A stretch of DNA of 35,017 bases from Candidatus Omnitrophota bacterium (lineage in GTDB: Bacteria; Omnitrophota; Gorgyraeia; JAFGHF01), in the NCBI GenBank assembly GCA_016939375.1, contig JAFGHF010000044.1, positions 1 to 35,017 of the forward strand. Reading direction: 5' to 3'. The notes beneath the pieces were generated by a model that ran no database searches, had not been told where the DNA came from, and was given only the letters and a program-made list of their open reading frames with translations. Numbering within the stretch: position 1 is the stretch's first letter; each line of letters opens with the position of its first letter. Below, piece by piece: positions 24,959 to 33,265 of this stretch. The translations under genes were made by a program, and so were the position numbers.

Positions 24959-27184
24959 TTACTGTGCCTGGTCTTGCTCGCCCTGCACATTCTGGTTTAA
25001 AAGATAGTCCTCCCGCTCCACTAAAATTTCTCTGGGCTTGGAACCACGGTAAGGACCGACAATGCCTTCTTCTTCCATCATATCGATAAGGCGGGCTGCC
25101 CGGGTATAACCCAATCCCAGTCTTCTCTGCAACATAGAGACCGAAGCCTGTTTGGTCTGCATAATGACCCTTACCGCCTCATCAAACAATTCATCTTTTT
25201 CAAATGTCTTACCAATGCCACCTTTTTTCTCCTGTGCCTCCAAAAGCTCCTGGTTGTAAACCGATGGTTTCTGTTTTTTGATGAAATTCACAATACGCTC
25301 CAGCTCGCTGTCAAAAATCAGCGAACCCTGGGCCCGCACCGGCTTATGTTGGCCCGGTCTTAAGAAAAGCAGGTCCCCCTTGCCCAGAAGCTTATCGGCT
25401 CCGTTCATATCCAATACTGTACGTGAGTCTACCTTGGAAGCGACGCGGAATGAAATACGCGCAGGAAAATTGGCCTTAATCACACCTGTAATTACGTCTA
25501 CCGAAGGCCTTTGGGTGGCCAAAATCAAGTGAATGCCTACTGCCCGGGAAAGCTGGGCTAAACGGGTTATAGCGTTTTCTACTTGCTGCGAGGCGACCAC
25601 CATAAGATCGGCCAATTCATCTATAATCACGATCAAATAGGGCATTTTTTCCAAGCCCTCTTCATCTTGCGCTGCTGCGGATATCTTTTGGTTATATATG
25701 TCTATATTGCGGGCACCCACTTTAGAGAGCATCTGGAAGCGCCTTTCCATCTCCCCTACTACCCAGGCCAAGGCGGCTGAGACCTTCTTTGGATCGGTCA
25801 GCACAGGGCATAAAAGATGAGGTAGATCATTAAACAAAGCCAGCTCTACCATTTTCGGATCGACCATCAAAAACTTTACCTCTTCGGGAGTAGCGTTAAA
25901 AAGCACGCTGGTGATTATGCTGTTTACGCACACGGTCTTGCCGCTGCCGGTGGTGCCGGCAATCAACAGATGGGGCATATCGGATAGATCCGTTACAATA
26001 GGCTGGCCTGATATATCCTTACCGACTGCCAGGGTAAGCTTGGAGTCAGCATGTTGAAAGTTCTGTGACTCTAATATTTCCTTTAAATATACGATAGCGC
26101 TTTTGCTGTTGGGTACTTCTACGCCTACCCGTGCTTTTCCCGGTATTGGCGCGACGATACGCACGCTATGAGCCTTCATAGCCAAGGCAATGTCATCGCC
26201 TAAATCCACGATCCGATGTACTTTTACCCCCGGGGCAGGCTCCAGCTCATATCTGGTGATAACCGGGCCAGGGCTAATCTGGGTCACCTTGACTTCCACG
26301 CCAAAATCACGCAGCGTGCCTTCAAGTATCTGCGAATTGGCCTCCAGGTCCTCTTTGATCTCTCTCTCCTCAATCGGCGGAGGCGAATTTAATAGGTCAA
26401 GGGAGGGCAATTGGTAATCACCGAAGCTCACCTTCTGGGCAACAGGCTTGGGCTCGGCCTTTTTTACCGGGGCAGGCTTTACTATTTTAATCCGCGGCCT
26501 TTCCTCCCTGAAAGGCCTTTCTGTGGCCGGGGGCTGTTCTTTTATCGGCTTACCTTGAGGCTTTGTTATCTTTATAGTCGGCCTTGTCCTCTCTCTAAAC
26601 AATTGCTTTTTGCCAAAAATCGGTGATTGCCTGATGTCTTTTAAAATGAGAATGAAATGCAGCAAACCTTTTATCAGGCCCCGGAAAAATGCAAAGATCA
26701 GAAACTCCGAGGCGACAAAAGAAGAAAGGCCCGTTAACCCTAAAGCAATGATCAATGTCCCGGCACGGCCAAAATATTTAAGTAAAAATTCGGCGGCGCT
26801 AAAACCTACCAACCCGGCTCTTATAAACCGGGCATCCTTTTCTTGGGCGCCAAAAAGGCTCAGGAGTACCGGCAAAGACGCCAATAGGACTATCGTGCCC
26901 AAAAACTTGACATAGAATCTGGGCTCGGGTTTTTCCAAAAACCGTGCCGCAGCCCATATTATCGCCAAAAGACAGATGGCATAAGAGGCCCACCCGAAGG
27001 ATAGAAACAACCCTTCAGCGATATAGGCGCCGATTATTCCGGTCAGATTGTTTACAGGGATATTTACTTGAGAACAACGAAAAGACGTATCGCAAGGGTC
27101 ATAGGATAAAAGGCTCAGTAGAATAAAAACTGCAACCCCTAGATAGACAACTGCTTTTATTACAGTCAGTAAGGATTGTCTCAT
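24959..27184 (-). CDS. ftsK: FtsK/SpoIIIE DNA translocase
   Basis: A 741-residue chromosome-segregation motor. The N-terminal third holds about four membrane helices. A proline/lysine-rich linker (about residues 195-260) includes two IKI-x-KP units. The alpha-beta motor carries Walker A GTTGSGKT (about 410-417) and the DELADLM Walker B. The C-terminal winged-helix gamma domain ends with GLGYTRAARLIDMMEEEGIVGP and recognises polar KOPS-type sequences. I choose ATG 27184 because CAGGA lies 10 nt upstream; an in-frame TTG at 27208 is possible. It follows pnp closely, as in many Gram-positive and other genomes. Confidence 0.96.
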   Translation of the reverse strand: MRQSLLTVIKAVVYLGVAVFILLSLLSYDPCDTSFRCSQVNIPVNNLTGIIGAYIAEGLFLSFGWASYAICLLAIIWAAARFLEKPEPRFYVKFLGTIVLLASLPVLLSLFGAQEKDARFIRAGLVGFSAAEFLLKYFGRAGTLIIALGLTGLSSFVASEFLIFAFFRGLIKGLLHFILILKDIRQSPIFGKKQLFRERTRPTIKITKPQGKPIKEQPPATERPFREERPRIKIVKPAPVKKAEPKPVAQKVSFGDYQLPSLDLLNSPPPIEEREIKEDLEANSQILEGTLRDFGVEVKVTQISPGPVITRYELEPAPGVKVHRIVDLGDDIALAMKAHSVRIVAPIPGKARVGVEVPNSKSAIVYLKEILESQNFQHADSKLTLAVGKDISGQPIVTDLSDMPHLLIAGTTGSGKTVCVNSIITSVLFNATPEEVKFLMVDPKMVELALFNDLPHLLCPVLTDPKKVSAALAWVVGEMERRFQMLSKVGARNIDIYNQKISAAAQDEEGLEKMPYLIVIIDELADLMVVASQQVENAITRLAQLSRAVGIHLILATQRPSVDVITGVIKANFPARISFRVASKVDSRTVLDMNGADKLLGKGDLLFLRPGQHKPVRAQGSLIFDSELERIVNFIKKQKPSVYNQELLEAQEKKGGIGKTFEKDELFDEAVRVIMQTKQASVSMLQRRLGLGYTRAARLIDMMEEEGIVGPYRGSKPREILVEREDYLLNQNVQGEQDQAQ

Positions 27185-27221
27185 GGCAAATTTTTCCTGG
27201 ATAAGCAACTTCGCTCAGAAC

Positions 27222-29351
27222 TTATTCTTGCCCTGTCGACTTGGAAGGGTTTACCTGCTTCATGCTTAGCTTGGACCTACCCATATCATCGATACCGATA
27301 AGTTTGACTTGCACCTGCTGGTTGAGCTTTACTACATCCTCTACGTTCTTGACAAACCTATCGGAAAGTTCTGAGACATGTATCAGGCCTTCTTTGCCGG
27401 GCATAAATTCACAAAAAGCACCGAATGCGGTCACTTTTTTAATCACACCGCTGTATATCTTACCTACTTCCGGTTCGGCCGTCAGACCGGTGACCTGGTC
27501 AAGAGCATCCTGCAGGCTCTTGGAATCTTGAGCTGAGATCATCACCCGGCCATCATCTTCGATGTCAATGGTGGCGCCGGTCTGCTGAATGATCCTGCGG
27601 ATCGTCTTACCGCCGGGGCCGATCAACTCGCCGATTTTACTGGTATCTATTTTTAACAACTTGATCTTAGGGGCATATTCGGAGATCTGGGTCCTGGGCT
27701 CACTAATGACCTGGGCGATCTTATCCAATATTAATAAACGTGCTTTCTTGGCTTCGTTTAAAATCTCGCTTATCAGATTGGTATCGATGCCGTTTATTTT
27801 TAGGTCGACCTGTATTGCGGTAATGCCCGTTTTAGTGCCGGCGACTTTAAAATCGGTATCGCCGTAATGGTCTTCCAGGCCCAAAATATCGGTCAAGATC
27901 GCTGCCTGATCGCTTTCTTTGACCAAGCCCATAGCGATTCCGGCAACCGGATCTTTAATCGGCACTCCGGCATCCATTAAAGCCAAGGTAGCCGCGCAAA
28001 CCGTAGCCATGCTGGAAGAACCGTTTGATTCAAGGATCTCGGAAACCACGCGTACTGTATAAGGGAATTTATCCTTGGAAGGCATTACGCGTAAAAGGGC
28101 GCGCTCAGCCAAAGCCCCGTGGCCGATCTCACGTCTGCCCGGGCCTCTTATCGGCCGGATCTCTCCTACGCTAAAAGGCGGAAAGCTATAGTGGAGCATA
28201 AAGTGCTTGAACATCTCGCCTTCTAAGGCCTCTACCATCTGCTCGTCAGAACGGCTGCCCAATGTAGTCACCGAAAGGCTCTGCGTCTCTCCGCGTGTAA
28301 ACAGCCCCGAACCATGAGTACGAGGCAATAAACCGGCCTTGCAATCAATGGGCCTGATCTGGTCAAATCGTCTATCACCGATACGTTTTTTCTGTTCGAT
28401 GATGAGCTTCCTTACTTTTTGCTTCATTATTTCTTCCAGGGCCGATTTTACATCTTGTTCGCTGTAGCCCGATTCGTCATTGACCAGTTTCTCTATTAAT
28501 TCAGCGACTATCTGGTCTTTCTTCTCCGACCTTTTGTCTTTGTCTGCGGTGCCAAAGATCTCTTCGATTCGCGTCGCGGCAGACTCCTGCACTGTTTCCA
28601 ACAGCTCAGGGGCAATGGGTTTTAATTCCAATACACGGGGTATCCCTTTTAGATTTTGCTTTATCTTCTCCTGTAGATCATATTGAAGCTTTATGATCTC
28701 TTTTAAGCTTTCTTGGGCAAAATCTATGGCTTTGACGACTATATCTTCAGAGACCTCATTTGCCCCCGCTTCTATCATCACCACACCCTCTTCTGTTGCG
28801 GCGACTACCAGATCTATCTCACTTTCATCAAGCTGGGCATATGTAGGATTGATTATATACTCTTCGCCGATCTTGCCTACCCGCAGGGCCCCTATCGGGC
28901 CTTTAAAAGGAGGTTCTTGACCAAAGGGTAAATTGGCTAACATTAGCGCGCTTGAGGCACCTACCATAGCCAAGACATCGGGATCGTTCTCTCCATCGCT
29001 GGAAACGACGATTGCCATTACCTGCACTTCGTTGAACATATTTTTGACAAAGAGCGGCCTGATCGGCCGGTCGATTATCCTGGCGGTGAGTATCTCCTTC
29101 TCCGAAGGCCGGCCCTCCCTTTTGAAAAAACCACCGGGAATCTTGCCGGCGGCATAGGTCTTCTCCTGGTATTCTACAAATAGCGGAAAGAAGTCCGCGC
29201 CTTCTCTCGGTTTATCCGATATGACAGCGGTAACCAAGACCACTGTCCCGCCATATTGTACTACCACTGCTCCGTCGGCCTGTTTGGCCATCTGGCCTGT
29301 TTCAATAATCAGATTTTCCTGGCCAATTTTTAATTCTAATTTTTCTATCAT
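27222..29351 (-). CDS. pnp: Polyribonucleotide nucleotidyltransferase
   Basis: A 709-residue phosphorolytic 3'-5' exoribonuclease. Two RNase PH-like domains are visible: the first around GADFFPLFVEYQEKTYAAGKIPGGFFKREGRP, the second around SLSVTTLGSRSDEQM and GRREIGHGALAERAL, with a helical linker between. The C-terminus carries a KH domain (IGELIGPGGKTIRRIIQQTG) and an S1 domain (VGKIYSGVIKKVTAFGAFCEF). It degrades mRNA and trims stable RNA, usually in a degradosome. The gene starts 33 nt after rpsO, the classic rpsO-pnp order. Confidence 0.98.
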   Translation of the reverse strand: MIEKLELKIGQENLIIETGQMAKQADGAVVVQYGGTVVLVTAVISDKPREGADFFPLFVEYQEKTYAAGKIPGGFFKREGRPSEKEILTARIIDRPIRPLFVKNMFNEVQVMAIVVSSDGENDPDVLAMVGASSALMLANLPFGQEPPFKGPIGALRVGKIGEEYIINPTYAQLDESEIDLVVAATEEGVVMIEAGANEVSEDIVVKAIDFAQESLKEIIKLQYDLQEKIKQNLKGIPRVLELKPIAPELLETVQESAATRIEEIFGTADKDKRSEKKDQIVAELIEKLVNDESGYSEQDVKSALEEIMKQKVRKLIIEQKKRIGDRRFDQIRPIDCKAGLLPRTHGSGLFTRGETQSLSVTTLGSRSDEQMVEALEGEMFKHFMLHYSFPPFSVGEIRPIRGPGRREIGHGALAERALLRVMPSKDKFPYTVRVVSEILESNGSSSMATVCAATLALMDAGVPIKDPVAGIAMGLVKESDQAAILTDILGLEDHYGDTDFKVAGTKTGITAIQVDLKINGIDTNLISEILNEAKKARLLILDKIAQVISEPRTQISEYAPKIKLLKIDTSKIGELIGPGGKTIRRIIQQTGATIDIEDDGRVMISAQDSKSLQDALDQVTGLTAEPEVGKIYSGVIKKVTAFGAFCEFMPGKEGLIHVSELSDRFVKNVEDVVKLNQQVQVKLIGIDDMGRSKLSMKQVNPSKSTGQE

Positions 29352-29384
29352 CTCTTCCTTTCCAAATATTTACTTTTAAAATAT

Positions 29385-29654
29385 TTACTTTCTTAGCTTG
29401 AGAGTCTTGATTAACTTCTCATATTCTTCTTTGTTCTCGTCCTTTAGATGGTCCAAGAGCTTGCGGCGTTGGTTTACCAGACGCAAAAGCCCCTGCCTTG
29501 AATGATGGTCTTTCTTATGCAATTTGAAATGCTCACTCAGACCGTTGATCCTCTCCGTAAGCAAGGCTACCTGTACATGGGTAGAGCCCGTATCCCGATC
29601 ATGAAGCTTGTTCTCCTGGATTATTTTTTCTTTCTTGTCCTTGTTAATGCTCAT
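29385..29654 (-). CDS. rpsO: 30S ribosomal protein S15
   Basis: An 89-residue S15, the usual length. Diagnostic rRNA-contact residues lie in [19 protein letters not shown] and [25 protein letters not shown]. It binds the three-way junction in the 16S rRNA central domain. AGGAGG lies 9 nt before the ATG. The gene begins only 26 nt after the nitroreductase stop, so the usual rpsO leader, where S15 often represses its own translation, would lie within that upstream coding region. The rpsO-pnp spacer has an imperfect AAATATTTACTT direct repeat. Confidence 0.97.
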   Translation of the reverse strand: MSINKDKKEKIIQENKLHDRDTGSTHVQVALLTERINGLSEHFKLHKKDHHSRQGLLRLVNQRRKLLDHLKDENKEEYEKLIKTLKLRK

Positions 29655-29680
29655 TACTCGCTTCCTCCTTATATCTTAAC

Positions 29681-30343
29681 TTACTCTGCGTAGCCTATTG
29701 GTATTATGTAGAGCGGTTGCTGCTCTTTAGATAAATCAAGCAGGTTCTTTACCTTTTCATCGTCAAATGCCCCTACGGGGACTGAAGCCAACCCCAAGGC
29801 AACTGCCTGTAAATGGACGTTTTGGGCTATATGCCCGACTTCGATATCGGCATAAAGCCTTCCTCTTGAGCCATAGCGCGAGGTCACCCTTTCGTACACC
29901 ATAGCGATGACAATGCTTAAAGGGGCTTGCTCGACAAACACCTGACCCCGACAGGCCTGGGCCAAATCTGCCCTTATATCTCGCTGGCTAACCTGCCGCA
30001 ACGAGTGCCCATCCGGCAGGTAGTGGAATAACCCTTCTTTATTAAGCACATACAGTTCTGACGGATAAAGCGCTCCTGCTGAAGGCACCGCGCGAAAACC
30101 CTTGTCTTTCTGCGTAATCCCTTGCGCTGACCAAAGCAACTGACTTGTCTGCTCCAAGGTAAGCTCTTGGGAACTATAGCGGCGCACCGACCTTCTTTGC
30201 TGGATTGCCTGCTCTAAAGGCACTTTCCCCTTAAGTTGTGCTTGAGGCAACTTGATTTCTTTTTCCATTCCTGAAGATTTTGGGGCAAATAGCAAAATAC
30301 CCCCCACAGCCGCTACCGCTATAATACTAAGATATGACCTCAT
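29681..30343 (-). CDS. SagB-type nitroreductase-fold FMN oxidoreductase, probably exported
   Basis: About 220 residues of the SagB/ThcOx-like nitroreductase family. FMN-binding features are QRRSVRRYSSQELT near the start, AVPSAGALYPSELYVL (the SagB-type PSAGALYP motif) and the C-terminal LGLASVPVGAFDDEKV. The first 20 or so residues after ATG 30343 are hydrophobic, suggesting a signal peptide or membrane anchor without a lipobox. No YcaO or peptide-precursor gene is present, so there is no sign of a thiazole-peptide cluster and the substrate is unknown. The frame extends upstream to 30376, but that would precede the predicted transcription start. The message would be almost leaderless. Confidence 0.88.
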   Translation of the reverse strand: MRSYLSIIAVAAVGGILLFAPKSSGMEKEIKLPQAQLKGKVPLEQAIQQRRSVRRYSSQELTLEQTSQLLWSAQGITQKDKGFRAVPSAGALYPSELYVLNKEGLFHYLPDGHSLRQVSQRDIRADLAQACRGQVFVEQAPLSIVIAMVYERVTSRYGSRGRLYADIEVGHIAQNVHLQAVALGLASVPVGAFDDEKVKNLLDLSKEQQPLYIIPIGYAE

Positions 30344-30354
30344 AGTAGACCTAG

Positions 30355-30383
30355 AGTATAGCATAAACGAAACCAAATTACAA
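30355..30383 (-). promoter_or_regulatory. Sigma70-type promoter for the nitroreductase (and rpsO) transcript
   Basis: On the minus strand, TTGTAA (30378-30383) and TATACT (30355-30360) are separated by exactly 17 bp. Transcription would start about 4-6 nt before the chosen ATG at 30343. No strong ribosome site fits in that space, so initiation would be leaderless or nearly so. Confidence 0.7.
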
Positions 30384-30395
30384 CCTTTATTTACA

Positions 30396-30424
30396 TTGAC
30401 TCATTTTTACTTTTATGTTATGAT
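30396..30424 (+). promoter_or_regulatory. Sigma70-type promoter for the lipid glycosylation cassette
   Basis: TTGACT (30396-30401) and TATGAT (30419-30424) have a 17-bp spacer. The leader to the ATG at 30491 is about 60 nt and ends with an AAGGA ribosome site. This -35 box lies 12 bp from the -35 box of the leftward nitroreductase promoter, so the two promoters are back to back. Confidence 0.78.
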
Positions 30425-30490
30425 GGGGTCTCAAAATAAGGCAGCAATTACCGGTATTAAGAGGCTTAACGCCCAACATAAGGATTCCCA

Positions 30491-31207
30491 ATGCAAGTGC
30501 AGATAATATCTATTGTTATACCTGTTTATAACGAAGAAAAAAACCTCCCCTTACTCCTCAAGGGGCTGGCCACAGTAATGGACAAAACCCAAAAAACCTA
30601 TGAGATCATATTTGTCAATGACGCCAGCACTGACAAGAGCCTAGAGACCCTAAAAAAGCTAGACAGCGAGTATCCCCACTTACGCATCATTTCTTTTTCC
30701 AAGAATTGCGGGCAAAGCGCTGCTTTCGATGCCGGCTTTAAGCTCTCTCGCGGTGAGATCGTGGTCACCCTGGATGCCGATCTGCAATATGACCCCCGTG
30801 ATATACCCAGGCTACTGGAAAAAATAAGATATTACGATGTGGTCTGTGGCTGGCGCAAGAACAGACGCGACCCCTGGCTTAAGCTGGTATCGACAAAAGT
30901 AGCTAATGGCTTAAGAAACAGGCTTAGCGGAGAAAACATCAAGGACACCGGTTGTTCATTGAAAGCCTTTAGAAAATGTTTTCTCTCAGAGATCAAGATG
31001 TATAAAGGCATGCATCGATTTTTGCCCACGTTATTGAAGATGCAAGGTGCCAAGGTCACCGAAATAGAAGTCAGACATCTGCCCAGAAAATACGGGCGTT
31101 CAAAATACAACATCAGAAACAGGATATTTAGGTCTTTTGCGGACCTCTTAGCCGTCATTTGGATGAAAAAACGCAATTTGAATTATAAAATGGAGGTAAT
31201 CAAATGA
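30491..31207 (+). CDS. Polyprenyl-phosphate glycosyltransferase (GT2, DPM1/ArnC-like)
   Basis: A 238-residue family 2 transferase. It has the N-terminal SIVIPVYNEEKNLPLLL, EIIFVNDASTDKS, the GQSAAFDAGF motif and the metal-binding TLDADLQYDP (D95, D97). This is the dolichol/undecaprenyl-phosphate sugar synthase type, but it lacks the two C-terminal membrane helices of ArnC. It would load a sugar onto undecaprenyl phosphate at the inner face of the membrane, for use by the ArnT-like protein two genes downstream. The sugar is unknown. Its TGA overlaps the next ATG (ATGA). Confidence 0.92.
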   Translation: MQVQIISIVIPVYNEEKNLPLLLKGLATVMDKTQKTYEIIFVNDASTDKSLETLKKLDSEYPHLRIISFSKNCGQSAAFDAGFKLSRGEIVVTLDADLQYDPRDIPRLLEKIRYYDVVCGWRKNRRDPWLKLVSTKVANGLRNRLSGENIKDTGCSLKAFRKCFLSEIKMYKGMHRFLPTLLKMQGAKVTEIEVRHLPRKYGRSKYNIRNRIFRSFADLLAVIWMKKRNLNYKMEVIK

Positions 31208-31482
31208 ATTCCTGGTCTCTTAACGCCTGGACCATCCTTGGCCTATTCGGACAGCTGCTCTTTTCTATACGCTTTTTGATACAGTGGATCGTCTCTGAAA
31301 AAAAGAAAGAAAGTATTATTCCCGTAACCTTCTGGTATTTCAGCATTGCCGGCAGCCTCGTACTTCTGGCCTATGCCTTTCATATAAAAAGTCTGGTATT
31401 TATTCTTGGCCAAAGCGTGGGTTCGGTCATCTATACACGCAACCTGATGTTGATCAACCGAAAAGCTAAAGTCATCGTATAA
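31204..31482 (+). CDS. Small membrane protein of the lipid-A-disaccharide synthase N-terminal (LAB_N) family
   Basis: A 92-residue protein with about three membrane helices. LGLFGQLLFSIRFLIQWIVSEKKKESIIPVTFWYFSIAGS is characteristic of the LAB_N domain, found at the N-terminus of some LpxB proteins and as stand-alone small proteins. The family is related to PQ-loop transporters, and here the Pro sits in the loop PVTFWYFS. Placed between a lipid-sugar synthase and an ArnT-like transferase, with 4-bp overlap before and 1-nt gap after, it may move the lipid-linked sugar across the membrane, as ArnE/F do. That role is inferred. Confidence 0.85.
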   Translation: MNSWSLNAWTILGLFGQLLFSIRFLIQWIVSEKKKESIIPVTFWYFSIAGSLVLLAYAFHIKSLVFILGQSVGSVIYTRNLMLINRKAKVIV

Positions 31483-31483
31483 T

Positions 31484-33160
31484 ATGTCTTCTTATCTCAG
31501 GAAAAACTCTTCCGGCCAGCGGCGCATCTTAATATTGTTCCTGGTATTTTTCTCCGCCTCTATCCTTTTTTTTAACCTGGGCAAAAGAAGTTTCTGGGAG
31601 CCTGACGAAGGACGTTACGCCGAGATCTCCAGAGAAATGATTGAATCCGGAGATTGGCTTACGCCCAAGCTCAACCACATAAAGCACTTCGACAAACCCC
31701 CCATCACCTTCTGGCTTATCGGTGCGTCTTTTGTGCTCTTAGGGCAAAATGAATTCGCCGGCCATCTGCCTTTAGTATTGATCAGCTTATTAGGCGTGCT
31801 CTCTACATTTGCCTTGGGCAAATCCTTATTTAAAGAACGCGTGGGCTTTTTGTCGGGGATCATCCTGATAGCCTCATTGGGCTATCCTGTCCTCTCCAGG
31901 TTACTCTCAACCGATATCATACTCACTCTTTGTTGCCTGCTTTTCTACCTTTTCTTTATTCGAGAAAAATATCTTTTACTCTACCTTGCCTTGGCCCTGG
32001 GCTTTATGACCAAAGGGCCTGTGATATTTTTACTCACGCTTATTCCTATATTTACATATCTTATCTATATAAGAGATAAACGTACCTTTTTTAAAATGCG
32101 CCTTGGCTGGGGATTGCTTTTGGTCGCGGCCCTGGCACTTCCCTGGTATATATATCAGGTCAGCATCAATAAAGGCTTATTGCACGATTGGCTGGTGCAG
32201 CAGACCTACAATAGGGTAGTGCGTCCGATAGACGACCCTTTTTATTTCTTTATACCGGTATTGCTGGGGCTTTTCTTCCCTCAAATAGTATTCCTATTCC
32301 AGGCTTTTAAAAAATACCTCTCGCTTAAAAGAAAACCTATTGACCGGCAGCATGCCCACACCCTTTTATTATTTTTCTGGTTTCTGATACCTTTTATTTT
32401 CTTCTCCTGCATCGGCAAAAAGTTAGTGCCCTATATGCTGCCTATATTACCGGCGTTAGCTATCCTGGTAGCCCGTCTTTGGGATGAAGCCATGGAAAAT
32501 GCTAAGATATTATCAGGCAGGGGTTTTAAGGTACCATTTTATATCTATGTTTTTATCTTATTCTTGCTTGCAGCGGCAATGACCGTTTTTCTGGTCATGG
32601 GATATGATTCCCAGGTCAATATCACACCTGCCCGGGCAAATATTATCTTTCTGGTCTTCATCTTCTCTTGTGCAATATGCGCCAGCATACTTGCCTTTAG
32701 GGCCAAAAACGTGCAGCGGCTTTTTTGGATTATAACCTTGAGCTCTGTGTTTTTCTTCCTTACTTCAGTGGACATTTTGCCAAAAATAGAGACCGGTACC
32801 GGCAGGTCGCTGAAAGAACTGGCCTTAAAGATCAAAGAAGACTTAAAGCCCCAAGACAAGGTTGTCAACTACCGCTGTTTTCTGACAAGCCTGCCCTTCT
32901 ATATCGGCCGGCGTACGATAGTAGTAGAACGCCAACGCAATATCGCCTACGAAGAAGAACCCGCCCATTATAACGATTACCTACTCAAAGATAAGCATGA
33001 TCTATATCGGCTTATGGACAAGTATAAAGTATACTGCATCACCTATACTTGGGAATTTGAGAAAATAAAGGAAGAATACCCCAAACCTCTCTATTTGTTG
33101 GGGCAGGCAAGAAAGTATGTCTTGTTTGTGAATCGAATGAGGCCCAAACTTACGCAATAG
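31484..33160 (+). CDS. ArnT-like lipid glycosyltransferase (GT83, PMT superfamily)
   Basis: A 558-residue polytopic protein with roughly a dozen membrane helices and a soluble C-terminal domain from about 430. The first periplasmic loop has the catalytic D41-E42 in WEPDEGRYAEISREM, followed by HFDKPPITFWL, both hallmarks of ArnT-like transferases. These enzymes take a sugar from undecaprenyl phosphate and attach it to lipid A or another envelope acceptor in the periplasm. The acceptor here is unknown. It ends the three-gene plus-strand cassette, and its stop codon lies within a stem-loop. Confidence 0.92.
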   Translation: MSSYLRKNSSGQRRILILFLVFFSASILFFNLGKRSFWEPDEGRYAEISREMIESGDWLTPKLNHIKHFDKPPITFWLIGASFVLLGQNEFAGHLPLVLISLLGVLSTFALGKSLFKERVGFLSGIILIASLGYPVLSRLLSTDIILTLCCLLFYLFFIREKYLLLYLALALGFMTKGPVIFLLTLIPIFTYLIYIRDKRTFFKMRLGWGLLLVAALALPWYIYQVSINKGLLHDWLVQQTYNRVVRPIDDPFYFFIPVLLGLFFPQIVFLFQAFKKYLSLKRKPIDRQHAHTLLLFFWFLIPFIFFSCIGKKLVPYMLPILPALAILVARLWDEAMENAKILSGRGFKVPFYIYVFILFLLAAAMTVFLVMGYDSQVNITPARANIIFLVFIFSCAICASILAFRAKNVQRLFWIITLSSVFFFLTSVDILPKIETGTGRSLKELALKIKEDLKPQDKVVNYRCFLTSLPFYIGRRTIVVERQRNIAYEEEPAHYNDYLLKDKHDLYRLMDKYKVYCITYTWEFEKIKEEYPKPLYLLGQARKYVLFVNRMRPKLTQ

Positions 33161-33180
33161 AAGCGACGTAAGTTTGTTGG
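33142..33180 (+). terminator. Stem-loop spanning the ArnT-like stop codon
   Basis: CAAACTTACG (33145-33154) pairs exactly with CGTAAGTTTG (33167-33176), with GCC/GGC continuing after a 2-nt bulge. The TAG stop (33158-33160) is in the 12-nt loop. No U-run follows, so it is a weak intrinsic terminator at best. It may protect the 3' end of the cassette mRNA. Confidence 0.4.
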
Positions 33181-33189
33181 CCGAATACG

Positions 33190-33242
33190 ACCCCGCCCTT
33201 TCTTACTTCGAAGCATAACTCCGCAGCAGGAAAGGGCGGGGT
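33190..33242. repeat. 13-bp perfect inverted repeat between the ArnT-like gene and rnpB
   Basis: ACCCCGCCCTTTC (33190-33202) and GAAAGGGCGGGGT (33230-33242) flank a 27-nt loop that contains the palindrome CTTCGAAG (33206-33213). ACGAC and GTCGT extend the pairing past a bulge. It lies in the convergent gap, 24 nt past the 3' end of rnpB and 30 nt past the glycosyltransferase stop. The strong GC stem could block transcription from both sides, although neither side has a U-run. A dispersed palindromic repeat is the alternative. Confidence 0.6.
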
Positions 33243-33265
33243 TTAAGTCGTGCGCTCATTAAAAT

